Shown here one piece after another: positions 49,501-62,119 of a DNA stretch of 64,000 nucleotides (its first letter is position 1; each line of letters starts with the position of its first letter). Source of the stretch: Trochalopteron elliotii (lineage: Eukaryota; Chordata; Aves; Passeriformes; Leiothrichidae). Made by a program: the position numbers and the translations under genes. The notes beneath the pieces are model-generated. The model saw only the letters and a list, made by a program, of their open reading frames with translations, did not search any database and was not told where the DNA came from. The stretch spans positions 5,951,217 to 6,015,216 of the forward strand of contig JANPWX010000076.1 of the NCBI GenBank assembly GCA_024734555.1. The letters run 5' to 3'.

Positions 49501-52500
49501 ATTTATATTTCAGTAAGTCCAAAAAAATTTTGTATGTATTAAGTATAGTTCAGTGTGGTTTACACTGATATTAGTGACAAAAGTGGATTAAGTTATCATC
49601 AGTGTGCTGGTAAGGCATGAGCAAAATAAATTATTTTAAGACTATCACTATTAATGCAGCCTTGGAAATGAGATTATTTTTTAATCTATTTTACGTGATA
49701 AATAAGGTGGGCTCACTTCACCAGTCAGGGGGAGGTTATCTGGATTTAGGACATCTACCTTAGTGTCAGCAAGAATCAGCAACTAAAGGTTGTGTGGAAA
49801 CCTGTGGAAAGAACAATACGTACCTTGAGAGGCAAGAATGTCATAATTATAATCTTTGATATTCATTTTAAGACAGGATAAAATGCTCTTTTCAGGCACC
49901 CAATTCTTTCGCTTAGGTATGAGACAAACCAAGTTGACTGTCCTATTTCCTGATATATATGTGTACATGTAGCAGGAGATGGGCAGTGGACTTGGATTGA
50001 TGCAAGGCCAACAAGAGAAGCAACATTTTTGTTAAAGACCTGATGAAGCCTCCTTGTGGTAGAAAATATGTTGTGATTTTATAAAATACAATTCCACATA
50101 AGGTGATGATGGCAGCTTCTTTTAAGGAATCGTTGAGGAGCTTTTATACCAGAGTATAAGTGAGTGCAGTAAATTAATTCCAATTAGGTGTCCTACAGAT
50201 GCTAAAATAATCAGTGATTCATACTTATTTATGCAGGCATTTTAGACAGTTGGAAACAGCACAGGAGAGCAACATCAACTTTTCCTTCTCTTACAATTTA
50301 TTCATGCTTCCTATTGGATGTTACATGAAGATTTTTTTATATATACTGAAGATTAACTTTTTGAACCTAAATATTTAGAAGACAGGACAGCTAATGTGTA
50401 TGGGCTGTACAAACCGGAAAGGGATGATTTCACAACACTGAATATTGAAAATTTGTAACTAAAAATGCATAAAACCACTTTGTCATATTTTTTCAGTTTT
50501 GATAATGTGGCTTTTAAAAATGGTTTGGAACTAATAGTTCAAAAATATAACGCCTTTTTCTGTTTATTAATAAAAACTTTTACACGTTCACAGTCAGAAA
50601 ATGCTTCTAGAAATAAGTGCGGGAGCTGGGTGGTTTAGAGAGCTTTTCTGTTTTGCTTGGACTTTATTGCTTGGAATCTTTGCATCCAAACACTAGTGTG
50701 GCATCATTTTCACAGAAATAAAAGTTCAGTAAAATCATTTGGTAGGTAAACAGCATCCTCTTACAGGAAGTCATATAGTGGTATACATGAATATATTTGC
50801 AAATTACAAACAAGCAGTTTAATATGTGTATTAATATGGGAGACGATTCCCTGGAATCACGTGTTATTGCCCATATTTCTGTTTCCTCATAATCTTGTGA
50901 GTTATTAGAATTTCACTTTCCCTTTCAGAAAATTGTACTTTGCAAAAATCAGAAATGCTAAACAGCATTAAGAAGCCTTATTTAGATGAAAAATTGCTGG
51001 TACTTTCATAACAGTTCTATGAATATGGTAATTCTCTGTGTGTGAATAGTCCTATTTGGGAATCAGTAACCTTTCCCAGTTTGTGCTGTTCATACAGCAG
51101 AGAAAAGGTATCATGCAAAGTTGTCATATGAAGGTGTTGACTCTAGGTGTTTATAATTGTAATGGAGATAAGATTCTGAATCTGATCTCTTTTGGATTTG
51201 ATTTAAATATAATAGAATGGAAAGAGCATTTTAGATGCTTAGAAAGAATACCGATCTGATTCTTTTTCTATTATCCATCAATTCCTGAAAAACAATTGAG
51301 AACAAGAGTCTGTTACACTTTATTTGTGGCAGCTGTGATTCAGCATGCCAAAAGTAGAGCCGTGAAAGTATTTCCTTGATTCTGTATTCTTTGGCAGGAG
51401 GATAATGAGTAATAAAATACAATCTCTTTAGAAAAACATATGCTATCTCTTTTTGTATAGTAGTAATGAGAAGATTACTTTGGTGCTTTTCATTGTCACA
51501 TCAAGTAGCTAACTGTTGAAATACAATGCTGTTGCTGCATATTACTGCTAGGAACTACAGCATGTGTGTGTGTGGCCTCATGTCTAACACTGAAGCTTGC
51601 CATCTTTTGTCATTACCACTACAAATAATTACCTGTGATATTTCCTTAATTTCTTTAATGCATGAATTAAAATTTATTCAAGTGTTGATAAAAAATATAC
51701 CTATTTTGCTTTACAATGAGAAAATTTGTCAGTCTCATTTCTCTTAATATTTGTAAGTAAATATTTCTTCATGGAGTGTAGTGTAATATGTACACACATA
51801 GAAGCAGTAGGTGATTTCTTTCTGACACAGAAGTTGAAAATAATTCTCATCTTGTCAGCTGTGAACCCAAAATAAGGACTCTAGTAGGTGTGCATAGTGT
51901 TGGGAGGGGGAAAGAGGAGAGGGGTGTAACACATCAGATCAACTGTAAAGCCATTATTAACTTTATGTGCAGTTTAGTTTTTTCACATAATTTTTTTTGT
52001 GGATCTTTTGAGTTATGGTAGTGATGAAAGGAACCTTTGGTAGTTGCTTTGCCAGGCCCTCTATTACTGCATCACTGTTTGTTGTCAGAAGGCTTAGACA
52101 TTTGACCCAATAATTTAAAGATATATCTCCATTTAATCATCCAAATAATTTTAATTTATTGAATTTAGTCTTTAAAGTTGGCAATGCCCTTTCTGAATTT
52201 GTAGTTGTCCTCCAACATTGTTTCAAAGTGCAAGTTCTGTAGAATGTTCCAGTCTTGATAATTCAAATGATGATGGTAACTAGCTTTATCTAGTGCCACA
52301 GTGCTGTGTAGGACAAGGGGGGTGGTAGCACCTTACTTGCTCATTCTTCTTTTTTAACAGCACAGAAAAAGAATTCACAATGCAACTGTGGCTAAGAGTG
52401 TTTGGTGCATTGGTTGCTAAACCTCACATATTTCAAAGTAGGAAGATCTCTGAATTTCTTTTTCTTTATTTCCTGACAGGGTTAATTCTTTTTATAATTA

Positions 52501-53199
52501 AAATATGCTTAGAGAATTCCACACAGTATCCTAAGTAGCATACTATTCAAAGCTGTCAGAAGAGTTATTACTTCAAATCTTTTGGAATCCTGTCTTTTAA
52601 ATGCTTCTAGGCTCCTACTCTTCCAAACCATGCCAATGGAACACTCTATTCTTGAAAGGACATGAGTCAGTGGGCACAAACTGAAGCACACATTTCTTTA
52701 TACATCCAAGCATCTAAAATTACTTTTAGTGTTGATTTTAACAACTTCTATGATAAGGATCTTTCAGCATTTAAATTCTGGCAGGAAATGTGTCGTTTAC
52801 TCTAAGCCTTATTCCAAATGTTGTAATTCCTGCCTCCCTGTTCTGAGTTTTTCCTCGTATACTAATCTCTTAAAAGCATAGTTTCTAGTACCAGAGGGTT
52901 GACCCATTATGGAGATGGCCTCTGGGAAAACACAAAATAAGAGTTTTGTGTTCTGAAAACTAGGTATTGAAAGAATATTTGGGAAAGTTGAGGTGTTTGA
53001 TAGAATTGACCATGACATCCAACTTGCTATCAGTAGGTTGGGCAGAAAACTGTACAGATAGTGTATATTTTGCCAACTGTAAATGTAAAATGTAAAAATT
53101 AGATGGGAAATGAAAAGAGGTTTAGAACAGATTGCAAAAACCATTGTCATTGAACATGCATGCATCAGAAACAGGGCTGGTCAATAATAAACCAGAAAA
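46554..53199. other. AT-rich non-coding stretch, no gene seen
   Basis: No CR1, exon pair or RNA gene recognised. Open frames up to about 80 codons (46577-46889, 47443-47679, 48596-48978, 49116-49355) lie on both strands without features. The sequence is especially AT-rich at 47700-48460 and 50300-50600. Confidence 0.55.
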
Positions 53200-53310
53200 A
53201 ATGTTCAGCAGAGAGCTGGGGCAACTTGCTGGGCCCAGGGCCCTGGGTCAGGGAATAGAGCTGGGAGGGTAGAGCTGTAGAGTCACTCAAGAGGCTTTGG
53301 CGCCACCAGG
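53200..53310. other. Small GC-rich patch with palindrome and E2F-like site
   Basis: This is a GC-rich island of about 100 bases in AT-rich DNA. It holds a perfect 14-bp palindrome CCCAGGGCCCTGGG (53234-53247) and TTTGGCGCC (53296-53304), which fits the E2F-type TTTSSCGC core. CpG content is otherwise low, so it is not a CpG island. Confidence 0.35.
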
Positions 53311-53410
53311 TTTTATCAACTGTATAGCCCTGTACTTCTGGTAACTTCTAGACCTGTAGTGGCAGCAGAAAATGCATATAATCTGCTGATTTGATAAAAC
53401 TGAACTGAAA

Positions 53411-53424
53411 ATTACCATGGTAAC
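53411..53424. promoter_or_regulatory. Near-consensus RFX X-box
   Basis: ATTACCATGGTAAC matches the palindromic RFX consensus GTTRCCATGGYAAC at 13 of 14 positions, the best transcription-factor-like match seen in the window. RFX proteins bind such sites at ciliary gene promoters and enhancers. No promoter or exon is recognisable next to it, so a distal role or chance are both possible. Confidence 0.45.
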
Positions 53425-54015
53425 TATCATCATATGAATCAGCTGCCAATCTATAAGAGCATCACTGCATTTTTCTGGACTCTTTGCTACAAATATTTTG
53501 TAAGAAACCTGGGTTGCCTTTTTGTTACTGTTCTAGGATTTGCTCTCTGAAGAAGTTCTAGTGCGGGGCTGGAAAAAAGGCTATGCAGCTAAAGTATTGT
53601 GCTGCTCCACAGCAAATTAAATTCCCTCTGGCAAATAATCTCCCCTTTCCTAGTAGCTGTGTAAGTAATGCCATTAAGACATTTTCCTAATCCTCATATT
53701 TTAGTGATTGAACTTCTACTAGTGTACTGTGCGATTCTCCATGTGCTATCTTTGTCCCTGACTAAAACTTTGGTACTGTAACAAGATTATCTGTGAGGTG
53801 AGAAAGAGCAGTATTGCATAGTTTGCAGCTATTTTGTCCTGCCATTGAGTCCCCACAAATTAATTAGGTTTACTCTCTTGAATGCTCTGGGAAACCAAGT
53901 CATCTACAAATGCTTCAGGAAATTATAATTCTGAACTTGTGGGTGGTTCAATTAATAAGCAAAATCTCTTGAGTACAGCCCATTAATAATGAATTTGCAG
54001 CTGCAGGTCTGATAT
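53425..54015. other. Non-coding stretch, no gene seen
   Basis: Unique-looking AT-rich sequence with no recognisable feature. Confidence 0.5.
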
Positions 54016-54077
54016 GTGTATGTATGTATGTATGTATGTATGTACGTACATACATGTGTATGTATGTTTGTATGTAG
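54016..54077. repeat. (GTAT)n microsatellite with inverted segment
   Basis: About seven GTAT units are followed by a reversed segment (acgtacatacat) and further imperfect GTAT units. The junction is a perfect 20-bp palindrome at 54036-54055 centred on ACGT, as expected from inversion or hairpin slippage. It yields a Met-Tyr-Val-Cys-type spurious open frame. Confidence 0.95.
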
Positions 54078-56397
54078 AGATGTGCTTTGCTGTGCAGAGG
54101 TACCCATGGTAACTCTGGCCATGTTAGCTCAAAAAGAGAAGCAGCATAAACATATTAGTCCAGCATTTATAGGGTTTGTAAAGTATAGCATATCTTACCA
54201 CTCAATCACCCCATTCTAAAGCAAAAAGCTATTCCAAATAGCAACAATTCAGTTGAATATGTAGGTATCTGTAGCAAAAAATATAAAGAAAGTGAAAAAT
54301 ACTAACTTCCCCATTATCTATTTCGAAAGTAAAATTAAAGTTCTTTGCAATTAGTGTTTTCTTCATATTTTCATATTAATGATCTAACATATTTTGGATA
54401 TGTGATTAATATAGCTCTCATGGTGAAAAATAATTTCCTTGATGGATACCTGCAAATGAAATGACTGGTGCAGTTGTCCCTGTTGAAAGTTTTACTGAAG
54501 TTCAAAAATTATTTCTAAACTAATAACTACAACATTTCCAACCTATTACCTGCCACAGTAAATTGCAAAATTCCAGAATTAGAGAAAATGTGGTATCAAA
54601 ATATCTGTTTCACATTCATTTACCATCCCTTTCCTATTTGTTCTACCATGTTGGATTTAATATGGGTTAAGAACGTGTGTTATTTGCAACAGCTTGCAAT
54701 AAGAATGTCAGCTGTAATGCTCTGCAAGTTTGGTGCTTGCATGGTGGTGGGAGACACTCTGAGGAGTTGGAGGTGGCACCACACATTCCTTGGGCATCAT
54801 GACACTTCTGCTCTACCAAAAAGTTTGCATTTAGGAAACCAGGCCGAAATGGTTCATGTTTGTCATACACATATCATGCCTGCCCAGAGGGGCAGCTGCT
54901 CCCATGTTGCGTGGCAGTGCTCCTGTGTTGATGAAATGGGTCTGTGGGAGCAGTGGCTTTCCCATGGTGATGTCCAGGGGCTCTTGCAGGGCTGAAATAA
55001 CTTTGCAGAATCCAGCGTTGTTGCAGTTCTATTTCTTTGATCTTTCCCACAGTTTCCTAAATATGCAGCAATGTAAATATATATATATTAATATTGCTGG
55101 TGGTAATAAAACTATAAAAGTTGACAAGGTACTGCTGCCACAGGGGATACCAAAATGAGCACGTGAAAGGCAATAATATTCTGTAGCATGCACTTCTAGG
55201 GTGCACTCAGATGCTGGTTAATGCTGATTGTCTTACATGGGATAGAATACTGAGACCAAACATCATATGCAAAAATAACTGCCCAAGAACAAATAATTTC
55301 TGCCACTTACTACTACCATTAAGCACCTTCTAATTTTTAAAATTATATGAGATGGAAGAGCTGATCTATATCTCCTCTCCAAATTCCAATATTTTTTCAA
55401 GGCCTGTAGGTCCTTTAGGCTCTTGAAAGCATTTCTGTTGTTTCCTAAAATGTAAGTTCAAAATCAGCCCTCATTAGTGGCTGTTTCTGGGACCTGATGA
55501 TTACTAGCCAGGAATTTTGGAAGGTACAGAAGAAAAGGAAAACTAATCTCTGTAGGAGCAGAGAGGAAGCTTTAAAAATTCAAGTTACTGGATAAAAATA
55601 TTACTGGAATCTTAAGACTGCTGTATTCTACTTCATGCATTCTTTCAGATCATTGCTGTGGATATGTTACTAAGTGTAGTCCTGCTAATTAGTTTGTGCA
55701 CAATGCTTGTTGCATGTCCTTCCGGAATCCCATGTGTACTTTGTCCTAGCTAACAATACTTGAGGAAAGATAATGGTCCATTAACAATCAGACCTTTCCA
55801 AGAAGTATATGCAGTGAATGGTATTCTGGAATTCCTTTATGAGAAGTAGATGTACTTCCCATCATTATAAATGCTCACAGGTATCAGAATTTCTCTCCCC
55901 AGAACTGACCACTTTTTGTTTTAATGCACAGTATGTTAAATAAAATTAAATTACATACTATGAGGAAGAACTGTTCTCTAGGGTAGCTTTCTTCAGACAT
56001 GAGCTTAGTGCTAGAATATGTATTTTTAATGACTGAGAAATTACAGGCTGTCACATAGTCATTTAGCAAGGCTAGAGTATTTTGAGTTTCTGCTGCCATT
56101 CTCACTGCTTTAATAAAAATACACATAACTGAAAAGAAACTTTTTTAATATAATTTTATAAAAAGAAGAAGGTGTTTCAAAATCTAAGCACATGAACTAT
56201 AGAAACTGAAAACAGGGTAATGTGAAATACAGTTTGGGATAGCAAAGCAATTTAACATGGTGTAAAAATGCTATCAATAAAATATATAAGGGGAGATTCT
56301 TGACTCCATCCCTACCCTGGGAAATAAAACTGAAGCTGAATTTCATGTTACAGTAGCAGTTTAGTGGCAGGGTAAGGCAGATTTATATGAGAATCTA
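54078..56397. other. Non-coding stretch, no gene seen
   Basis: It includes a GC-richer part (54700-54990) with a 135-codon plus-strand open frame at 54588-54995 that is rich in Cys/His/Trp but has no regular zinc-finger spacing or splice context. A short TATATATATTA run lies at about 55078-55090. Confidence 0.45.
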
Positions 56398-56640
56398 ATG
56401 CTGAACTTGGTAAAGCATTTGTACAGACAAAGGAGAGTGAGGAGAGACCGTGGATGGCTCCAGTCTGCACAAAATGCAGCTGCAGCCCTCAGAGGGAGAA
56501 GCAGTATGGTCTTCTCCACCTTGAGAAGACTGTTCGCATCACAGAGAGCTTGTAGGGAAGGAGCTGTGAAAGAAGTCATGGAGTTTCTAGACATGATAAG
56601 CAACAGTTTACATTGTCCAGTGTTATTTCATAGAATCTGA
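56398..56640. other. Unclassified GC-richer block with overlapping open frames
   Basis: Both strands are open over about 80 codons (plus strand contains HLYRQRRVRRDRGW). The block stands out from AT-rich flanks and may be an old, unclassified repeat. I cannot match it to CR1 or any gene. Confidence 0.25.
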
Positions 56641-58195
56641 CAGCTGCCTGCACCTGCTCCATTGACTGCATGCCATTATTAATGTACTGGGCTATCACAC
56701 CATTCAGTACTTAAGTTGTAGTGTGTAAGACTGAAATTTTTGGAGAAAACATTGAGTCTGTATCATTTACTTTTCTACAGAAACGGAATTCTTACACTTT
56801 TAAGGTACTTGTAGGCAGTTCTGTGAAGGTGTGGTGTGTGAAGGTAGCCCTGTGTTTGGCCATGATGAAGTGAAGACCAAGGAGAAGAGCAATGGCACAT
56901 GTCAGGGAAGAAAGCTGCCTAGGAAAGGGATGGGGGCTATATTAGTGCTGATTTGCTGTGATGGAGAAAGTGGCTTTTTTTCTTTTCGGCATATGTGATC
57001 TCCCATCACAGTGAAAAGTCTCTAGACTCAATCATTTTCATGACAGTGAAATTTAAATGTTTAAGAATATTAGGGATTGTTTCTAAAGTCATTGGGATAT
57101 TGGTAGAAGTTATCTCAGTAAATGTTTTCTGTATTTGAAATGAAGTTATTACTTCTCCTCAGAGAACTTTTAACTTATGGATAAAATTTCAAAACAAGGG
57201 GAGAAGTTACTACTGTGGGGGACTGTGCATGAGTCTGTCTTTGTGTAGAGGAGCAGTCCACAAAGGGTATGGTTAGACACCAGTGGGATCCTCAGCTAGG
57301 CATTACGGGGTCATCGTACTGTTTGGGGGTCTGTTAATGAGATGGGCCATGGGACATGGGACATAGGAAAAATCTCAAATAATGTGAAGGGATGTGGAAA
57401 ATAACTGTCTTTTCAACAAAACCTCTTTAAGTGTTCACAGGGGGCTGAACTTGTGTTCTCTTGTTAGTTTGCTTTCAACCTCTACAAAATTATCTTAAAT
57501 TATGTATAATATTAAAGGAATTAGCAATGGAAAAATATATTTCTTAAGAAATTGATTAGTATGACTTTTAGATAATTGTAGGGTTTTGATTCATTTCAGA
57601 AGGGATAGATGGAGCTCTTGCTGTTTTTCTACAGAATTTGTTCTTTATCCTATTGAGTAATTGAAATTCAGAATTCACACATATTTGATTCTTTGATATA
57701 TATTTTCATTAAAAGCTTGCCAATAGCGTGAGCTATGCATGTTTTTGAGATATTCATTAAATGAGATTTGTAACAGTTTACATGGTATTCTGACAGTTTA
57801 CCAAACCTATCAGTCAAAAGCAGATGGCCTGCGTTGGTAGGATTTTTTGGTTAAAATGAATATATTTTCAACATATGTATTTCATTTATAATATATTTGC
57901 TAGCAAGATTTTGTTCTTAAAAAACAGCTAATCAATTTGAAATACCCTCCTACACTTCAGCTTGATGCTTGAACCCTAAGATATTATCTGTCTGCAGTTC
58001 ATTTCAGTAATATATTTGATTATGCAGCAAATTAAATTATGTCATATATCAGACCTAGGACACTGAAAATGCAGCTGTATCCATTTGTAACTTCTTTATA
58101 CCTACTTATCTAGCTACCCTTTCATGAACATATTGTGCTTTTAGACATCTGGGTCTCCCTGGTTTTAACGCCTTGCTGTTTTTGGTTTGTTATTT
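56641..58195. other. AT-rich non-coding stretch, no gene seen
   Basis: No gene or known repeat recognised. A small direct repeat (GGGACAT twice) occurs at about 57352-57366. Confidence 0.5.
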
Positions 58196-58690
58196 AATGT
58201 GGATGTGTTGTCTGTCTCATATGGAGGAGCGGACATGTGACCAGGTGTCTGTCTGGATCATGGTGCTGTCCAGCCAAAACAGGTAGGAGGGGAGGATGGG
58301 TGTGGAGAGATGAGGGGACTGACTCAGCAGTGGCTTCAGGAGTGGTCACCTGGTGGTCACCAGTTTTTCCCATGCGTGGCCGCATTTAGGAACTTTCTTG
58401 CTGTGTCGCTTCCATCCCAGTTTTCACAGCTGCTAAAGCAGTAGAATGAAGTGCAGGACTGTAGCCAGGGCACAGTCCTGTGAGGGAGCCAGTAGCTCTG
58501 ATTTCAAATGGATCTCTGCCTTTTATGGAAGATGGGAAAGCAGGAGACCCCAGGGCTGTTGCACAGTCTGTGGCGTGACCGAGGGAAGCTCGGATGCCAG
58601 GGCAGAGGCACAGCCTTGCTCACTGCCTCAATGCAGACAAGGGTAGTGGCAACAAGACCAGCATCCTAGGGCATTTCAAAATAAAGACAG
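58196..58690. other. GC-richer patch with short repeats, no gene recognised
   Basis: This patch has raised GC and some CpG. It contains GGTCACC duplicated at about 58345-58361 and a perfect 9-bp hairpin at 58454-58480 (CAGGACTGT / ACAGTCCTG). Short open frames occur on both strands (58194-58385 minus, 58446-58646 plus) without domains. It could be a regulatory patch or a decayed repeat. Confidence 0.3.
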
Positions 58691-59555
58691 GTGCTCCTGT
58701 CTGCAATGGCAATGTTGGCACACAGTTCTCAATTTTATTTATATATTATATATATTTATTCTGACTTGGGTGTCATCAGTTATATAGCTACAATTCGAAC
58801 AGTTCAAGGGTTTATTTATTTTCACTAAAACCTTCATGCAAGCTTTTGTATTAGCACTAGAAATAATATAGATAACTCAGCTTAGGTTTTAAACAATCTC
58901 TGCTTAGTTTTTGACTAGGAATAGTTGTCTTGTTTAATGTTCCATATCACTGAGAGACAGTAATAGGAACAATAGGGACAACTTACCAGAACCAAAACTT
59001 AATGATATGTGCTGGTAACATAGCACTTTAGCAGATTAAATAGTAGAAACTATGCTGAGGGAATATTTTAAATAAAAGTTTATATGCATAAATACATGGT
59101 GAAAAACTGCACTTTTCCTGGCATGTGTTTTTGCTTTTATTAGCTTATTTTCTTACATATTTAAGTGTGTCTAACAGACCAGTTGACTTAAACTGAAAAC
59201 AGTTTAGAGAAATTTGTCTATGTATTTTTATAATCTGAACTATTAAAAGTATACAGGTACCGTACATGTACTCTTTTTCCACTAGCAAGGTAATGCAATG
59301 TTTTTCCACATAATGTTAATTAGAAAGAGAAGTGAGTAAGAAGGAAAGGTTTATCTGGGTTTATTATGACTTAGGTTTTCATGACGGAACTGCTAGCCAG
59401 AGAAATCTGCAACAGTGATACCACCATTGCACTGACATTTAAATTCAAATTTTGGGGAAAAAATCAAACCAAAAAGTTTTGAAAGGACAGAATTGAAGAA
59501 TTTTTGGATTTTGAATTTGCTTTTTTTATTAATGCAGGTACCTGTTTTTTCTTAG
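58691..59555. other. AT-rich non-coding stretch, no gene seen
   Basis: An AT tract lies at about 58735-58760. No exon or repeat family recognised. Confidence 0.5.
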
Positions 59556-59593
59556 ATCAAATTGCCTAGTGGAGCTTACTCCATTCCTTGTAG
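59556..59593 (+). CDS. Candidate exon E1 (weak)
   Basis: 38 bases between a good acceptor (acctgttttttcttag) and a donor (CTTGTAG|gtttgt), reading IKLPSGAYSIPC. It joins in phase across a 76-base gap to the block at 59670. The intron would be at the lower size limit, and the donor is weak at its +3/+4 positions. The protein is unrecognised. Confidence 0.13.
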
Positions 59594-59669
59594 GTTTGTT
59601 TCAGTGTAAATACAGAAGGATAGTTGAGTGGAAACTCAAAATCTTTAATAAATATTTTTATTTCTGTAG

Positions 59670-59757
59670 GGTTTTTTCCATGAACCATCCTGAGCCATTA
59701 GATTCTTTTTCAGAAGAAAGGATTGTTCTAAAAATTATTTTATTCTCATTCATCTAA
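59670..59757 (+). CDS. Candidate terminal exon E2 (weak)
   Basis: The acceptor tatttttatttctgtag is followed by a frame containing VFSMNHPEPLDSFSEERIVL and stopping at TAA 59755-59757. The frame is also open upstream without splicing (from 59569), which weakens the splice argument. No AATAAA follows closely. Confidence 0.14.
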
Positions 59758-62119
59758 AAAGACATTCATTATTCTGAATTGTTTAAGTCATTCTCTCAAA
59801 TTTTCTGTCTCATGGTCTGTTTTCTTAAATTGGAATAATGATTCAGATGAATGCTGTTAACGAGTGTGAAAAAATGTTTATTATTTTTTTTCTAAAAGCA
59901 TCTCCCTAAGAGGAAAAATCAAGAGGATCTTGTAAAACCTCTTCTCCACTCCTGTTCCAAGCTTTGTCCTAAAATGCTTTAAGTTTGGGAGTGAAGATAG
60001 TCACGCTTTGAAAACCACATTAAATCTAATTTAGGCACTCTAACAGTTAACAGTTTTGATGGTATAATTAGACAGCTTGATTTTAAACAATAAAATTAGT
60101 ACTACTCAATACAACATAAAATACATTATCCTAAATCCGTAAGTGATAATTTTTATTGGATAAATTATTATATAGTTTTACTACTGTGAGAATTCAGAAT
60201 TAGGACAGAAAATAGATGAATTATTAATTAAGTTTCTTCTGAAGACAATACATCAGATTTGGGGAGATGTATTAAAAACGTAAGTTGGAGTAGGATAGAT
60301 ATATAACAGATAGCCAGATCCTTTTCCAAATGGTAAGCAATTTAAAATTTATTACTATTTTATGACAATTATATATAATAATAGGAATTTATGCTCATTT
60401 CTGCAGCTCCCTGTTCTATGAAAAGTTATTACTTTTAAATCAATAATTATTGACTGGAGAAATCCACTACTAAGTATAGTCTTTCTTACCTTCCACTTAA
60501 TATTACAACTGAAACAGATGTCATACAAACCATCTGTGGGTTTCTTGTACCTGAATATTATCACCTTTTCAATTTTACAGCAATTTTCATCCATTCTTTG
60601 GGTATCCCCCTCCCTTGCTGACCTCTCGTAGGAGACTTGTCCTCCCCATTAATTCTCATTATAAGAGTCTTTACCTGACGTTCTTCTCTTCTGTCTTCCC
60701 TTTCCTTTCTTTTCTCTTGCAAAAGGAAGAGCAATGATTCTTCTCCAGCTTAGTATCTTCTTAACTGGATGATTTCAAGTCAGGGTTGGAGTCGTTTTTT
60801 TGATTGCAGGGTGTCAAGCCAGGGATGACTCTCCTGGCTGAGTAAACATCACCCATCCCAGCACCTCCAGCTGGCCTGAGAGAGTGGCAGCTTTCTCAAG
60901 ACCCAAGGAGTCGCAGGGTCTGCAGCAGAAATAGCGTTACACCAGTGAGTACAGCATCAGTGAAGTTACATTGTTGTAAATGTAAAAGAAATAGGAAGGC
61001 CAGGCCTGAGCTGTGTAAAACCGACTTGGTTTTCCAGGAGGCTATCCAGGAGTGCTGCCCCAGAGACTGGAGACACCTCTTCCCTCTCAATCAGCTGCAT
61101 CTCAGTGATGCTACTGGCACTCGTGGTTTGGCTGGACTCCCAACATACATTTTTTTTCCTCAGTATCTCCTTGCTACCTCCTTTCTTGCAAAACCCCAAG
61201 CGTGCTGCTTTATAGTCACTGCGCTGATAAAAAGCAGGACCTTGGAAAGCAGCAGATCAGCAGCTGCTTTTTGACATTCCAGCTAAGCTTAACCCTCAGA
61301 TGCACACTTCCACTTCTGCTCCTCCAAAATCTGCTTTGTCTTACGACATTTTCTGTGTTGTTGTGAATGCCTGTTTGAGGCAAAGGTGCTTAAAAGAAAA
61401 CATTGCATGTCGGATAAGGATATCCATGTTGAAAAAAATCAACAATTCAAGCTCCGCATTCAGGTGGTTTTCCAGAATCAAAAATAATTGGAATTGGAAA
61501 ATTAAATTTCATTTCAACTAGTGCAATTTAAGGAAATCTTAAAAACAGATGTAAAAAATAAGCCATCAGATAACCTGTGCTTGAGGAAGCAACCGGTGCA
61601 AACACTTTCCTAAGATCTTGTCACAGCTAATATTACATTGTGTAAATAAAGCCTTCCTTTCAGTACTGAAAATAATAAGTCTTCTTTGAAATGTTGCTAG
61701 CCTTTGCTAATTTCCTGTGCTAATAATATAATTGCATACTATTAAATAAATGCTGTAACAAAACATATGAAGTTTTTAGAAATGCAGTACATATAATTTC
61801 AGAGTTCCATTAAAAGCCTGCAAACAGACTGTAGGCAACTGCATTTACTTCAGTTTGAATCCCCTGGCTGTTGTTCATTTTCTGGCCGGTTATGCGAAGT
61901 TGCGCTTTCTGTGTCTAAATGCAAAATCTTTTTTCTGTCCTTCAAAACTCTTCTCAGTCATCTGAATTAGGGAGCAGACAAGTCCTGGTTCACCTCCATT
62001 TGTCCAGCTGTAATATTGCACAAGAGACTGTAGCCGAATTTTTCAGGTTTATCCTGTGAATGGCACTGAGCTACAGAATTTGCACCCTGCATCTCTACAG
62101 ATCCTGTGCTGGAAACATT
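59758..62119. other. Mostly AT-rich non-coding stretch, no gene seen
   Basis: Very AT-rich at 60040-60380. The part at 60790-61270 is GC-richer with open frames on both strands (60945-61274 plus, 60896-61199 minus) but no recognisable domains or paired splice sites. Confidence 0.5.

Noticed and set aside
52509..52691. Possible extra CR1 piece (contains tttaaatgcttctagg)
   Set aside because: Only one short block resembles CR1; the expected following blocks are absent.
54588..54995. 135-codon plus-strand open frame rich in Cys and His
   Set aside because: Cys/His spacing fits no zinc-finger pattern, and there is no splice or promoter context.
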